Shown here piece by piece: positions 50,381 through 58,160 of a stretch of 64,000 nucleotides of DNA. Source of the DNA: Pseudomonas sp. FP1742. GTDB lineage: Bacteria > Pseudomonadota > Gammaproteobacteria > Pseudomonadales > Pseudomonadaceae. The position numbers were made by a program, and so were the translations under genes. Position 1 is the first letter of the stretch, and every line of letters starts with the position of its first letter. Where the stretch lies: NCBI RefSeq assembly GCF_030687145.1, contig NZ_CP117460.1, forward strand, positions 3,472,001 to 3,536,000. The letters are read 5' to 3'. The notes under the pieces were generated by a model. That model searched no databases and was not told the DNA's origin. It was given only the letters and a program-made list of their open reading frames with translations.

Positions 50381-51493
50381 TCAGCCCGGCATTGCTTCAG
50401 GTTGTGCCCGGACAGTTGCGGCGGGTTTGGTGCTTTGTGGCAAAGGACGACAGACGAAATGGTTCGGGTCTTTGCGCTGCTTCCAGATAGTCGGGATGAT
50501 TTCCTTGAAGGCCTCGGACAGGCTGCCGTAAGGCGGCGGGCAGTCGTGGCGGATCTCTTCGTGAAGCTGCGCCAGCGCATGAAAAGGCACCATCGGATAC
50601 ATGTGATGTTCCAGGTGATAGTTCATGTCGAGGTACAGGAAACGCAGCAGTCGGTTCATGTAAATCGTGCGGCAGTTGCTGCGGTGGTCGAGTACGTCTT
50701 CCGCCAGGCCGACATGCTGCGAAAGGCCGAACAGGTAAGACAGCCAACCGCCATAGAGGGTCGGCAGGCCGATAAACATCAGCGGCAACCAGCTCTGCAG
50801 ATAAAGTGCAGTACCCACGGTAAGCCCATAGATGGCCAGCCAGACGCGCGCGTCTCTCGCCACTTTGGGCCATTCGGATTCAGGGATGAAGGTCCGCTCT
50901 TCTTCACCCATCCGCGCTACTGCATGCCGGCAAACTGACCCCATCGTCTTCAACGCGTAAGGCATTCTGAACAGGCTCAGCACCATCATGATCAGGCTCG
51001 GTGGACGCGGCTCGACGATTTCCGGATCGCGACCGACGATGATGGTGTCGGTGTGATGCCGCGCATGGCTCCAGCGCCAGACCTGGGGTTCGAACATGAA
51101 CATGAAGCTCGACAGCTGATAGACCGCATCATTCATCCAGCGGGTCTTGAACGCCGTACCATGACCCGTTTCGTGCCAACGGGCATTGGACGCTGTGCCG
51201 TAGAGCAGTCCATAGGCGAAGAAAAATGGAACACAGGCCCAGGAGCCCCAGAACCAGTAGCCGCCGAAGCCGGTGACGACCATCGCCGACAGCCAGATGG
51301 CGGTATCGCGCAGGGCCGGGCCATCGCGACGCTGCATCAATTCTTTCATGCGTTTGCGGGAGATGGGCGATTGGTACCACGTTGCCGATACCAAACCTTT
51401 TTGCGCCGCTCGGGCGGCTTCGGGACCGGTCAATCGATAATCCCTTGGCACGGGTTTATCGGTTTTTTCAAAGGCTGCGTTGTGTTCGGGCAT
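50381..51493 (-). CDS. Fatty acid desaturase-like non-heme diiron oxygenase (MocD-like)
   Basis: A 370-residue membrane diiron enzyme. The three histidine boxes are present: HETGHG, HARHH (in WRWSHARHHTD) and HLEHH (in NYHLEHHMYP). Four hydrophobic segments lie between them (e.g. DTAIWLSAMVVTGFGGYWFWG). The ATG at 51493 has GGAGA 8 bases upstream. With a dedicated Rieske ferredoxin and reductase it is more like the MocD oxygenase, which demethylates 3-O-methyl-scyllo-inosamine, than a lipid desaturase (inference). It is divergent from a LacI regulator. Confidence 0.88.
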   Translation of the reverse strand: MPEHNAAFEKTDKPVPRDYRLTGPEAARAAQKGLVSATWYQSPISRKRMKELMQRRDGPALRDTAIWLSAMVVTGFGGYWFWGSWACVPFFFAYGLLYGTASNARWHETGHGTAFKTRWMNDAVYQLSSFMFMFEPQVWRWSHARHHTDTIIVGRDPEIVEPRPPSLIMMVLSLFRMPYALKTMGSVCRHAVARMGEEERTFIPESEWPKVARDARVWLAIYGLTVGTALYLQSWLPLMFIGLPTLYGGWLSYLFGLSQHVGLAEDVLDHRSNCRTIYMNRLLRFLYLDMNYHLEHHMYPMVPFHALAQLHEEIRHDCPPPYGSLSEAFKEIIPTIWKQRKDPNHFVCRPLPQSTKPAATVRAQPEAMPG

Positions 51494-51676
51494 TTTATTG
51501 TTCTCCGCAAGCTTGATGGTTTTAAGCACTTGCTTTCGATGCGGGATGGCATCGCTGGAGAAAATATAGAGAGCGCACAAACCACCCTCAATCCCTTGAA
51601 TACATTCCCTATCAAGCTATCATCCAGGCCCATTGCAGCTTGATAGTTTTCTATCAAAGCGACTCAAGGGCCCACC

Positions 51677-52738
51677 ATGAACGACAAAAAACGCCCCACC
51701 ATCGCCACCGTTGCCGAGCACGCTCGCTTGAGTGTCGCCACCGTGGACCGGGTGCTCAACGCCCGGGCTCCGGTCAGCCCGGCCACCGCCGAGCAGGTGT
51801 TCCAGGCCGCCGAAGCCGTCGGTTATTTCGCCGCCCGGCTGATCGGCCAGCGCATTCGCGAACGTCGTCCCAGCTATCGATTCGGCATCCTGTTGCTCGG
51901 TACCGCCCAGGCGTTCTATGCCAACGTTGCCGCCGCCATCACCGAGGCAGCGCAACGTCAGGGCGGGGCCAACCTGAGCTGCCAGTTCGAATACGTCTTC
52001 GATCGCACACCCAGCGCGATCATTGCCCAGATCGAACAACTGGCCGTGCAGTGTGATGGCCTGGCGGTGGTCAGCTTCGCTCACCCGCTGATCAATGCCG
52101 CCATCGCGCAGATCAGAGCCGCAGGCGTGCCGGTGATCGCCCTGCTATCGGACATTCATGAGGCGGCAGAAGAACCTTACATCGGTCAGGATAATCATGA
52201 GGTCGGGCGCACCATGGGTTGGCTGCTGGCTCACACCTGCGGCGCACGCAAGGGCAGCATCGGCGTATTGCTCGGCGGCCATCGTTTTCTTGGTCATCAG
52301 GCTCGGGTCGAGGGGCTGCACAGTTACCTGGCGGAGCGCGCACCGGGGTTGCGGCTACTCGAAGCGGTGATCAACCTGGACAACTGCGATGTCACCGAAG
52401 AGGCGACGCTGGAACTCATCGCGCGCCATGCCGATTTGCGGGGGCTGTGCGTGGTCGGCGGTGGCGGCGATGGCATCATCCGGGCCCTGTCACAGCTGCC
52501 GAAACGGCCGTCGCTGTGTTGCATCCTGCAGGAGTCGACCGAGCTGTCGCGACAAGCCCTGGATCAAGGGTTGATCGACCTGGTCATCGACTCTCAGCCG
52601 CGATTGCTGGCGGCCGCATTGATCGAACTACTGATCGAGTTGCAGACCGCACCGGACTTCGATCCGCTCCGGCATCGGGTGCATATTCCGTTGCAGATCA
52701 TTACCTCAGAGAACGCTCGAGGCTGCGTTCGCTGGTAG
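51677..52738 (+). CDS. LacI-family regulator of the moc-like operon
   Basis: A 353-residue regulator. The N-terminal HTH is PTIATVAEHARLSVATVDRVLNARAPVSPATAEQV, with VDRVLN in place of the common VSRVLN. The effector domain has FGILLLGTAQAFYANVAAAI and GSIGVLLGGHRFLGHQARVEGL. It is divergent from the oxygenase operon (183-bp gap). The last residues (NARGCVRW) and the stop codon TAG lie in sequence that matches the adjacent 145-bp repeat, so the original C-terminus may have been replaced. Confidence 0.9.
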   Translation: MNDKKRPTIATVAEHARLSVATVDRVLNARAPVSPATAEQVFQAAEAVGYFAARLIGQRIRERRPSYRFGILLLGTAQAFYANVAAAITEAAQRQGGANLSCQFEYVFDRTPSAIIAQIEQLAVQCDGLAVVSFAHPLINAAIAQIRAAGVPVIALLSDIHEAAEEPYIGQDNHEVGRTMGWLLAHTCGARKGSIGVLLGGHRFLGHQARVEGLHSYLAERAPGLRLLEAVINLDNCDVTEEATLELIARHADLRGLCVVGGGGDGIIRALSQLPKRPSLCCILQESTELSRQALDQGLIDLVIDSQPRLLAAALIELLIELQTAPDFDPLRHRVHIPLQIITSENARGCVRW

Positions 52739-52879
52739 CAGCTGTCGAGCCTGCGAGGCTGCGTTCGGCTGCGCAGCAGTCGTGAATCCAGCTGACGCGG
52801 TATGCCTGACACACCGCGAGTTCTGGTTTTACGACTGCTGCGCAGCCGAACGCAGCCTCGCAAGCTCGGCAGCTGCTAC
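52735..52879. repeat. 145-bp palindromic repeat, copy A
   Basis: GTAGCAGCTGTCGAGCCTGC begins the element and its inverse (CTCGGCAGCTGCTAC) ends it. Inner arms GAGGCTGCGTTCGGCTGCGC and ACGACTGCTGCGCAGCCGAA pair around a ~50-base spacer containing GCTGACGCGGTATGCCTGAC. It overlaps the LacI stop codon. A second copy lies at 56947-57095. Confidence 0.88.
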
Positions 52880-52915
52880 AGATCGCATTACGGCTTAAGT
52901 GAACAGCATTACCCA

Positions 52916-54931
52916 TCAGAGGTCGGTGCTCGCACGAAAAGCATCGGCACTCAGCCCGAACCGATTCATCTTGTTGTACAGCCCGCCACGAGAAACGTTC
53001 AGCTGCCGGGCAGCCAGGCGGATGTTGCCTCGGGCATCCCTGAGGGCGGCGATGATCGCGTTCATTTCATGGGTGCCAAGGTCCAGTGCAGCCCGAGGTT
53101 CGGGCACACTTCCCGGCACCGATGGCCGCAGCCTTTGCTTGATTTCAAGTGGAAGATCACCTGGCTGGATCAGTTCGGTCATCGCCAGATTGGTTGCGCG
53201 CTCGATGGTGTTTTCAAGCTCCCGAACATTACCTGGCCAGCTGTAGGCCGAAAGAATATCCAGCGCCTCAGGCGAGATGCCCTGCACCGATTTTCGCAGC
53301 GAGCGGGCGCAACGACCGAGAAAATGTCGCGCCAGCAAGGGCACATCTTCCCGGCGCATCCGCAGCGGCGGAACCGTCAGGTTCAGGACGTTGAGCCGAT
53401 AGTAAAGATCCTCACGGAAAGCGCCATCGGCCACCGCCTGGCTCAGGTTGCGGTGGGTGGCGGCGATGATGCGCACATCCACCTGCTGCGACTTTTTCGC
53501 CCCCACGCGCGTCACCTCGCCTTCCTGCAAGACGCGCAGCAGGCTGACCTGGGCATCGAAAGACATGTCACCGATTTCGTCGAGGAAGATCGTTCCGCCA
53601 TCGGCTAACTCAAACTTCCCGGCAGATCCGCCACGGGCCGATCCGGTGAAGGCGCCCTCGACATGACCAAACAGTTCGCTCTGCACCAGATCCCGTGGAA
53701 TCGCCCCGCAATTGACCGCCACGAAAGGACCGTCGCAACGCTCGCTGGCGTTATGGATCGCCTGGGCGAACAGCTCCTTGCCGGTACCGCTCTCACCCAG
53801 GATCAGCGTGGTCGATTCACTGCGACTGGCGATCCGTCCCAGGTGCAAGGCGTCCTGTATCGCTCGCGAATTACCTTGAATGGTCTCGAAGGTGTAGCTG
53901 GCTTGAGTGCCGATGACCCGGCGCGTAATTTCGCGGATGCGCCGGTTCTCGCGCAACGAAACAATCCGCCCACCCTGCTCCAATGGGCATACCGACACCA
54001 GACACGCCAAGTGGCTGCGATCATGCAGCTCAAACGTGCAATCCAAATCCCGTAGCCCTTCCCCGCCGCGCAGCAGAATCTGGTTGGTCAGTTCGCTTTG
54101 CCCCAGACGCTGGAACGGGCTGCCGAGCAGATCCTGGCCCACGCGGAACAATTGCCGGGCATAACGGTTGAGCGCCTTGATGCAGCCCTGCTCATCCAGC
54201 ACCACAAGCCCTTCGTTGAGCACTTCAAGCACGGTTTGTTGCTCTTCCAGCAGGGCTTGCAGCGCCATCTGCCGCGAGACCGCTTCGGCTGCGGCCTGGA
54301 CGGTGCCCAGCGTATGAAAATGAAACCAGCCCGGCTCAGCGGTCAGGGTCAGCATGGCGAGCGTCCTGCCCTGCGCATCCCTGATCGGCGCGGCGGCGCA
54401 GTGCATGCGCCGTCGACGCAAGCCGCTGGCGAAGTTTTCCTCGGCCAGCACATACACCAAGCGATCTTCAGCAAGCGCCAGCCCCGTGCAGTTGGTGCCC
54501 TGCACCGACTCCAGCAACCGGCTGCCCACCGGCGTGAGGTCCAGGCCGCAGAAATACAGGGTCGTGCCTTGAGCATCGGTCAGGTTGATATGGCCCCTGG
54601 GGTTGTAGGCCAGCAATCCCCCCATGACCTGCGCCGCCGCTGCAATCAACGTGCGATTGGCCGCCAGCGTCGCGGCCAGAACGGTAGGAGCAACAAACCG
54701 GTATTCGCCATCCTCGGGATCGAGGCCGGTGCCGACGCTGCGCCGCCAGGAATCCCAAATCACCTGCCTGACCCCGACAGGTCGATCGGTGTGCCCTTTC
54801 AGGCAGTCCAGCCAAGCCTGCTCCAGCGCGGCGATCGGGCCGTCGTTCAACGAGGCAGGGCCGAGAGCGGTGATGTAATCGAGGTCTTGCGCGCTGAAGG
54901 CTGTTACCTGTGGGTTGACCATCATCGACAT
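52916..54931 (-). CDS. Sigma-54-dependent transcriptional activator (AcoR-like)
   Basis: A 671-residue enhancer-binding protein. A GAF-type sensor (about 60-215, with LLESVQGTNCTGLALAEDRL) is followed by a PAS-like segment (about 235-300, LNEGLVVLDEQGCIKALNRYA). The AAA+ domain has Walker A GESGTGKE, the sigma-54 loop as GAFTGS (consensus GAFTGA), Walker B GGTIFLDEIGDM and the R-finger region FREDLYYRLNVL. A Fis-type HTH closes it (GNIRLAARQLNVSRGGLYNKM). It is divergent from the MocA/IolG-like operon, which has a -24/-12 promoter and a symmetric upstream site, so it almost certainly controls it. Confidence 0.94.
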   Translation of the reverse strand: MSMMVNPQVTAFSAQDLDYITALGPASLNDGPIAALEQAWLDCLKGHTDRPVGVRQVIWDSWRRSVGTGLDPEDGEYRFVAPTVLAATLAANRTLIAAAAQVMGGLLAYNPRGHINLTDAQGTTLYFCGLDLTPVGSRLLESVQGTNCTGLALAEDRLVYVLAEENFASGLRRRRMHCAAAPIRDAQGRTLAMLTLTAEPGWFHFHTLGTVQAAAEAVSRQMALQALLEEQQTVLEVLNEGLVVLDEQGCIKALNRYARQLFRVGQDLLGSPFQRLGQSELTNQILLRGGEGLRDLDCTFELHDRSHLACLVSVCPLEQGGRIVSLRENRRIREITRRVIGTQASYTFETIQGNSRAIQDALHLGRIASRSESTTLILGESGTGKELFAQAIHNASERCDGPFVAVNCGAIPRDLVQSELFGHVEGAFTGSARGGSAGKFELADGGTIFLDEIGDMSFDAQVSLLRVLQEGEVTRVGAKKSQQVDVRIIAATHRNLSQAVADGAFREDLYYRLNVLNLTVPPLRMRREDVPLLARHFLGRCARSLRKSVQGISPEALDILSAYSWPGNVRELENTIERATNLAMTELIQPGDLPLEIKQRLRPSVPGSVPEPRAALDLGTHEMNAIIAALRDARGNIRLAARQLNVSRGGLYNKMNRFGLSADAFRASTDL

Positions 54932-54940
54932 CCGCTTCCA

Positions 54941-54988
54941 TGTTCATGTTTTTGACATGTCAGTGTAGACATGTCCTGCGAATGAACA
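54941..54988. promoter_or_regulatory. Symmetric upstream activating site for the sigma-54 activator
   Basis: Two GACATGTC palindromes (54954-54961 and 54968-54975) are centred on 54964.5, the same centre as the outer pair TGTTCAT (54941-47) / ATGAACA (54982-88). The site is about 75 bp upstream of the -24 element and directly before the activator gene, the usual position for an enhancer that can also autoregulate. Confidence 0.75.
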
Positions 54989-55038
54989 CTTCTTTCAGAA
55001 AATATTGATTAAACCATTAATTATCAATGACTTAAATA

Positions 55039-55055
55039 TTGGCACAGCGCTTGCT
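55039..55055 (+). promoter_or_regulatory. Sigma-54 (-24/-12) promoter
   Basis: TTGGCACAGCGCTTGCT fits the consensus TGGCAC-N5-TTGCA/T with the invariant GG and GC exactly 10 bases apart. It lies 70 bp before the ATG of the MocA/IolG-like gene. The AT-rich tract just upstream (TTAATTATCAATGACTTAAA) would suit IHF or bending. Confidence 0.9.
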
Positions 55056-55124
55056 CCAAGGGTTATGCCAGCGAGGACATTCCTGCGGCCAAGTCATTGA
55101 ACAACAATAAAAGGGAGTCAATTC

Positions 55125-56147
55125 ATGAGTACGTCCAAGATCATCCGCCTGGGCCTCATCGGTGCCGGCCGCATGGGCAGCTTTCACGGCCAGACCGCCG
55201 CCCGGCACATTCCCGGTGCCTGCCTGGCTGCCATCGCCGACCCTACCCCCGGCCAGGCCGCCCGGCTGGCGGCAGAGTTGGGTGTGCAGAAAATCTATAC
55301 CGATCCACAGCAACTGCTCGATGACCCGGAAATCGATGGCGTCCTGATCGCCGCCCCCGCCCGCAGCCATGCCGAACTGGTGATCAGTGCGGCCCGGGCC
55401 GGCAAAGGGGTGTTCTGTGAAAAACCCATGGCCATCACCCTCGACGAGGCCGACCGCGCCATCGCTGCAGCCGCCGATGCCCGTGTGCCGTTGCAGGTCG
55501 GCTTCAATCGTCGTTTTGCCAAAAGCTTTCGCGCCGCCCATCTGGACGTGGTCGCCGGCCGTATCGGTACGCCGCAACTGCTGCGCTCGCTGACCCGCGA
55601 TCCGGCGCTGAACAATCCGGCCGCTTCGCCGCAGTGGGTGATTTTTCTCGAAACCCTGATCCATGACTTCGATACCTTGCGCTACCTCAACCCCGGCGCC
55701 GAAGCGGTCGAAGTTTATGTCATGGCCGATGCGCTGATTGCACCGGACTACAAGAGCAAAGGGTTTCTGGACACCGCTGTGGGCACGATCCGTTTTGACA
55801 ACGGCGCCATCGCCACCGCCGAGGCCAATTTCCAGGCCGTTTATGGCTACGATGTTCGGGGGGAAGTGTTCGGCAGCGCCGGCATGCTGACCATGGGCAG
55901 CCTCAATGACTCGGACCTGCTGCGCTACTTGGCCAATGGCATCCAGGCCGACACCCAACGCATGGACACCGACCTGCTGCGGGATGCCTATGTGGCCGAG
56001 CTCAATCATTTTGTCGACTGCCTGCGCACCGGTGAAAAACCACTGGCCAGCGGTGAAGATGCCCGGGCGGCACTGGCCATTGCCCGCGCGTGTATCGAGT
56101 CCGTCCAACAGGGCAAAGCGGTGCGCGTGCAAGGAGCCCGTTCATGA
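55125..56147 (+). CDS. Gfo/Idh/MocA-family NAD(P) dehydrogenase (inositol 2-dehydrogenase-like)
   Basis: A 340-residue oxidoreductase. The N-terminal Rossmann fold is IRLGLIGAGRMGSFHGQTAAR, with FCEKPMAITLDEADR (the EKP motif with catalytic Lys) at about residues 98-113. The C-terminal alpha/beta domain contains LIHDFDTLRYLNPGAEAVEVY (His-Asp pair). GGGAG precedes the ATG. It is the first gene behind the sigma-54 promoter and overlaps the next gene (ATGA). Relatives oxidise inositol isomers or MocA substrates; the precise polyol is unknown. Confidence 0.93.
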   Translation: MSTSKIIRLGLIGAGRMGSFHGQTAARHIPGACLAAIADPTPGQAARLAAELGVQKIYTDPQQLLDDPEIDGVLIAAPARSHAELVISAARAGKGVFCEKPMAITLDEADRAIAAAADARVPLQVGFNRRFAKSFRAAHLDVVAGRIGTPQLLRSLTRDPALNNPAASPQWVIFLETLIHDFDTLRYLNPGAEAVEVYVMADALIAPDYKSKGFLDTAVGTIRFDNGAIATAEANFQAVYGYDVRGEVFGSAGMLTMGSLNDSDLLRYLANGIQADTQRMDTDLLRDAYVAELNHFVDCLRTGEKPLASGEDARAALAIARACIESVQQGKAVRVQGARS

Positions 56148-56932
56148 GTTTCATCCCGTTCAAACTGGCGATCAGTGCCGAGATGGTGTTCCTCGACCTG
56201 CCGTTCACCGAACGCGTCAAACGGATTCACGCGCTGGGTTTCAGCGCCGAAATTTGGGACTGGACCCAGAAAGACATTCCGGCCCTGGTCGCCACCGGCG
56301 CTGACTTCACCTCCATGACCGGCTACATCTCGGGCAACCTCACCGACGCCGAAGGCATCCAGCACCTGCTCGACAGTGCACGGGAATCGCTGGCCGTGGC
56401 CGCACAGCTGAATTGTCCGAGCCTCAACCTGCATGGCACTGGCCTGGGCGACAAGGGCCTGCCGGTCAAACCCGTGGCCCACACCACGGGACGCATGTGG
56501 TTGAGTGCCTGCAAGACCCTGGAAAAGATCGCCCGCCTGGGTGAAGACGCCGGCCGGGTATTCCTGCTGGAAAACCTCAATACCGAGGTGGACCACCCCG
56601 GCACGCCCTTCGCTCGTGCCGACGATACCCTGGCGCTGATCGAGGCCGTGGGCAGCCCGCATTTGAAGATGAACCTGGACCTTTATCACGCCCAGATCGG
56701 CGAAGGAAACCTGATCGAACTGATCCAGCGCGCCGGCAGCGCCATCGGCGAAATCCAGGTGGCCGATGTCCCCGGCCGCATGGAGCCCGGCACCGGTGAA
56801 ATCCATTATCCGACCATTGCCAAGGCCTTGTTCCGCATGGGATACACCGGTGTCGTCGGGCTCGAGGGCTGGGCCAGCGGTGACAGCGAAGTGGCACTTG
56901 AGCGTTTTCGGCAAGCCTTCACACTTGATTGA
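56144..56932 (+). CDS. Hydroxypyruvate isomerase-like TIM-barrel isomerase
   Basis: A 262-residue xylose-isomerase-like TIM barrel (Hyi/IolE/OtnI type). Metal and catalytic residues are likely in FLLENLNTEVDHPGTP (Glu), LKMNLDLYHAQIGEGNL (Asp, His), IGEIQVADVPGRMEPGTGEI and the final GYTGVVGLEGWASGD (Glu). The ATG overlaps the dehydrogenase stop, so the two enzymes are made together and presumably act in sequence on the same sugar or polyol. Confidence 0.92.
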   Translation: MSFIPFKLAISAEMVFLDLPFTERVKRIHALGFSAEIWDWTQKDIPALVATGADFTSMTGYISGNLTDAEGIQHLLDSARESLAVAAQLNCPSLNLHGTGLGDKGLPVKPVAHTTGRMWLSACKTLEKIARLGEDAGRVFLLENLNTEVDHPGTPFARADDTLALIEAVGSPHLKMNLDLYHAQIGEGNLIELIQRAGSAIGEIQVADVPGRMEPGTGEIHYPTIAKALFRMGYTGVVGLEGWASGDSEVALERFRQAFTLD

Positions 56933-56946
56933 AATGTCGCTCTCTT

Positions 56947-57095
56947 TGTAGCAGCTGCCGAGCCTGCGAGGCTGCGTTCGACGGCGAAGCCGTCGTGAAT
57001 CCGGCTGACGCGGTGTGCCTGACGCACCGCGACTTCTGGTTTGACGACTGCTGCGCAGCCGAACGCAGCCTCACTGGGGCTCGACAGCTGCTACA
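56947..57095. repeat. 149-bp palindromic repeat, copy B
   Basis: This copy begins TGTAGCAGCTGCCGAGCCTG and ends with the inverse CTCGACAGCTGCTACA. It shares arms and spacer with copy A (GAATCCGGCTGACGCGGTGT; CTGCTGCGCAGCCGAACGCA), but its left inner arm reads GACGGCGAAGCCGTCGT instead of GGCTGCGCAGCAGTCGT. It has the same orientation as copy A, 4.2 kb away, and separates the isomerase gene from the binding protein. Confidence 0.88.
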
Positions 57096-57149
57096 GCGTA
57101 ACCAGCCCCTACGTTTTGGATCTCTCATAACAACAAAAGGAAAACCATC

Positions 57150-58076
57150 ATGCGTCGCTGCACACTTCTATTTGCCACGCTGTTATTACTCGCCAGCCAA
57201 TGGGCCGCCGCCAGCTATCGCATCGGCGTCAGCATTGCCAGGGTTGACGACAACTTCATGACCTATGTGCGCAGCGGCCTGGAAAACGCTGCCAGGAAGG
57301 AGAACGTACAGATCCAGTTCGAGGATGCCCAGGGCGATGTGGTTCGCCAGCTCAATCAGATTCAGGGCTTTCTCGGTCAAAAGGTGGATGCCGTCATCGT
57401 CCTGCCCGTGGACACCGCCGCCACCGCCAACATGACCCGCGCCGCCGTCGAGGCGAAGATTCCGCTGGTCTACGTCAACCGCCACCCGGACGAACGCGTG
57501 CTGCCCAAAGGCGTGGTCACGGTGGCGTCCAATGACATCGAGGCCGGGCAACTGCAAATGCGCTACCTGGCCGACAAACTGGGGGGCAAAGGCAACATCG
57601 TGATCATCATGGGCGACCTGGCACAGAACTCCACGCACGACCGCACCGAAGGGGTCAAACAGGTGCTCAAGGACTACCCCGGGATCAAGATCATCGAACA
57701 ACAAAGTGCCGAGTGGCAGCGCAACAAAGGCATGGACCTGACCAGCAACTGGCTGCTGGCCGGCACCGGCTTCGATGCCATCGTCGCCAACAACGACGAG
57801 ATGGCCATCGGTGCCGCCATGGCACTGCAACAAGCCGGCAAGGCCAAGGGCGAGATTGCGATTGTCGGCATCGACGGGCTGCCCGACGGCCTCGCGGCGA
57901 TCAAGCGCGGGATGCTGGTCGCCTCGGTCTTTCAAGACCCCAAGGCCCAGGCGACCAGCGCAGTGCAAGCGGCCATCAAGATGATCAAGGGCGAGCCGGT
58001 CGAGGCGGATGTCTGGGTGCCCTTTCAGCTGATCACACCGGATCAGGTGGCGATGTTTGAGCAGCATTACAAATAG
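57150..58076 (+). CDS. Sugar/polyol periplasmic binding protein (MocB/IbpA-like), orphan
   Basis: A 308-residue class B binding protein of the ribose/inositol type. The signal peptide is MRRCTLLFATLLLLASQWAAA (cut near residue 21). The mature domain starts SYRIGVSIARVDDNF and includes VDAVIVLPVDTAATANMTRAAVEAKIPLVYVNRHP, GNIVIIMGDLAQNSTHDRTEGV and FDAIVANNDEMAIGAAMAL. AAAAGGAAAA precedes the ATG. No permease or ATPase follows: a hairpin and a convergent regulator come next. It either borrows a distant transporter or the rest of its operon was lost. Its context suggests an inositol-type ligand. Confidence 0.92.
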   Translation: MRRCTLLFATLLLLASQWAAASYRIGVSIARVDDNFMTYVRSGLENAARKENVQIQFEDAQGDVVRQLNQIQGFLGQKVDAVIVLPVDTAATANMTRAAVEAKIPLVYVNRHPDERVLPKGVVTVASNDIEAGQLQMRYLADKLGGKGNIVIIMGDLAQNSTHDRTEGVKQVLKDYPGIKIIEQQSAEWQRNKGMDLTSNWLLAGTGFDAIVANNDEMAIGAAMALQQAGKAKGEIAIVGIDGLPDGLAAIKRGMLVASVFQDPKAQATSAVQAAIKMIKGEPVEADVWVPFQLITPDQVAMFEQHYK

Positions 58077-58090
58077 CGTCAAAAGCCGAT

Positions 58091-58123
58091 CGATGGCTGC
58101 CCTGCGGGACGGGGCAGCCATCG
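58091..58123. terminator. Bidirectional hairpin between convergent genes
   Basis: CGATGGCTGCCC / GGGCAGCCATCG is a perfect 12-bp stem with a 9-base loop, 15 bases after the binding-protein stop and 38 bases after the convergent regulator's stop. No long T-run follows on either side. Confidence 0.7.
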
Positions 58124-58160
58124 GGCCGGAAGTCAGGTGCGCAGACGTGAAGGAAAGCCT

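Noticed and set aside
52701..52916. Short frame encoding a Cys/Ala/Arg-rich peptide with CRACEAAFGCAAV
   Set aside because: It is translated from the 145-bp palindromic repeat; the same peptide pattern recurs at 56929-57261 from copy B, so it is repeat sequence, not a gene.
54932..55124. A sigma-70 promoter for the dehydrogenase operon
   Set aside because: No -35/-10 pair is as good as the -24/-12 element, and the adjacent gene is a sigma-54 activator.
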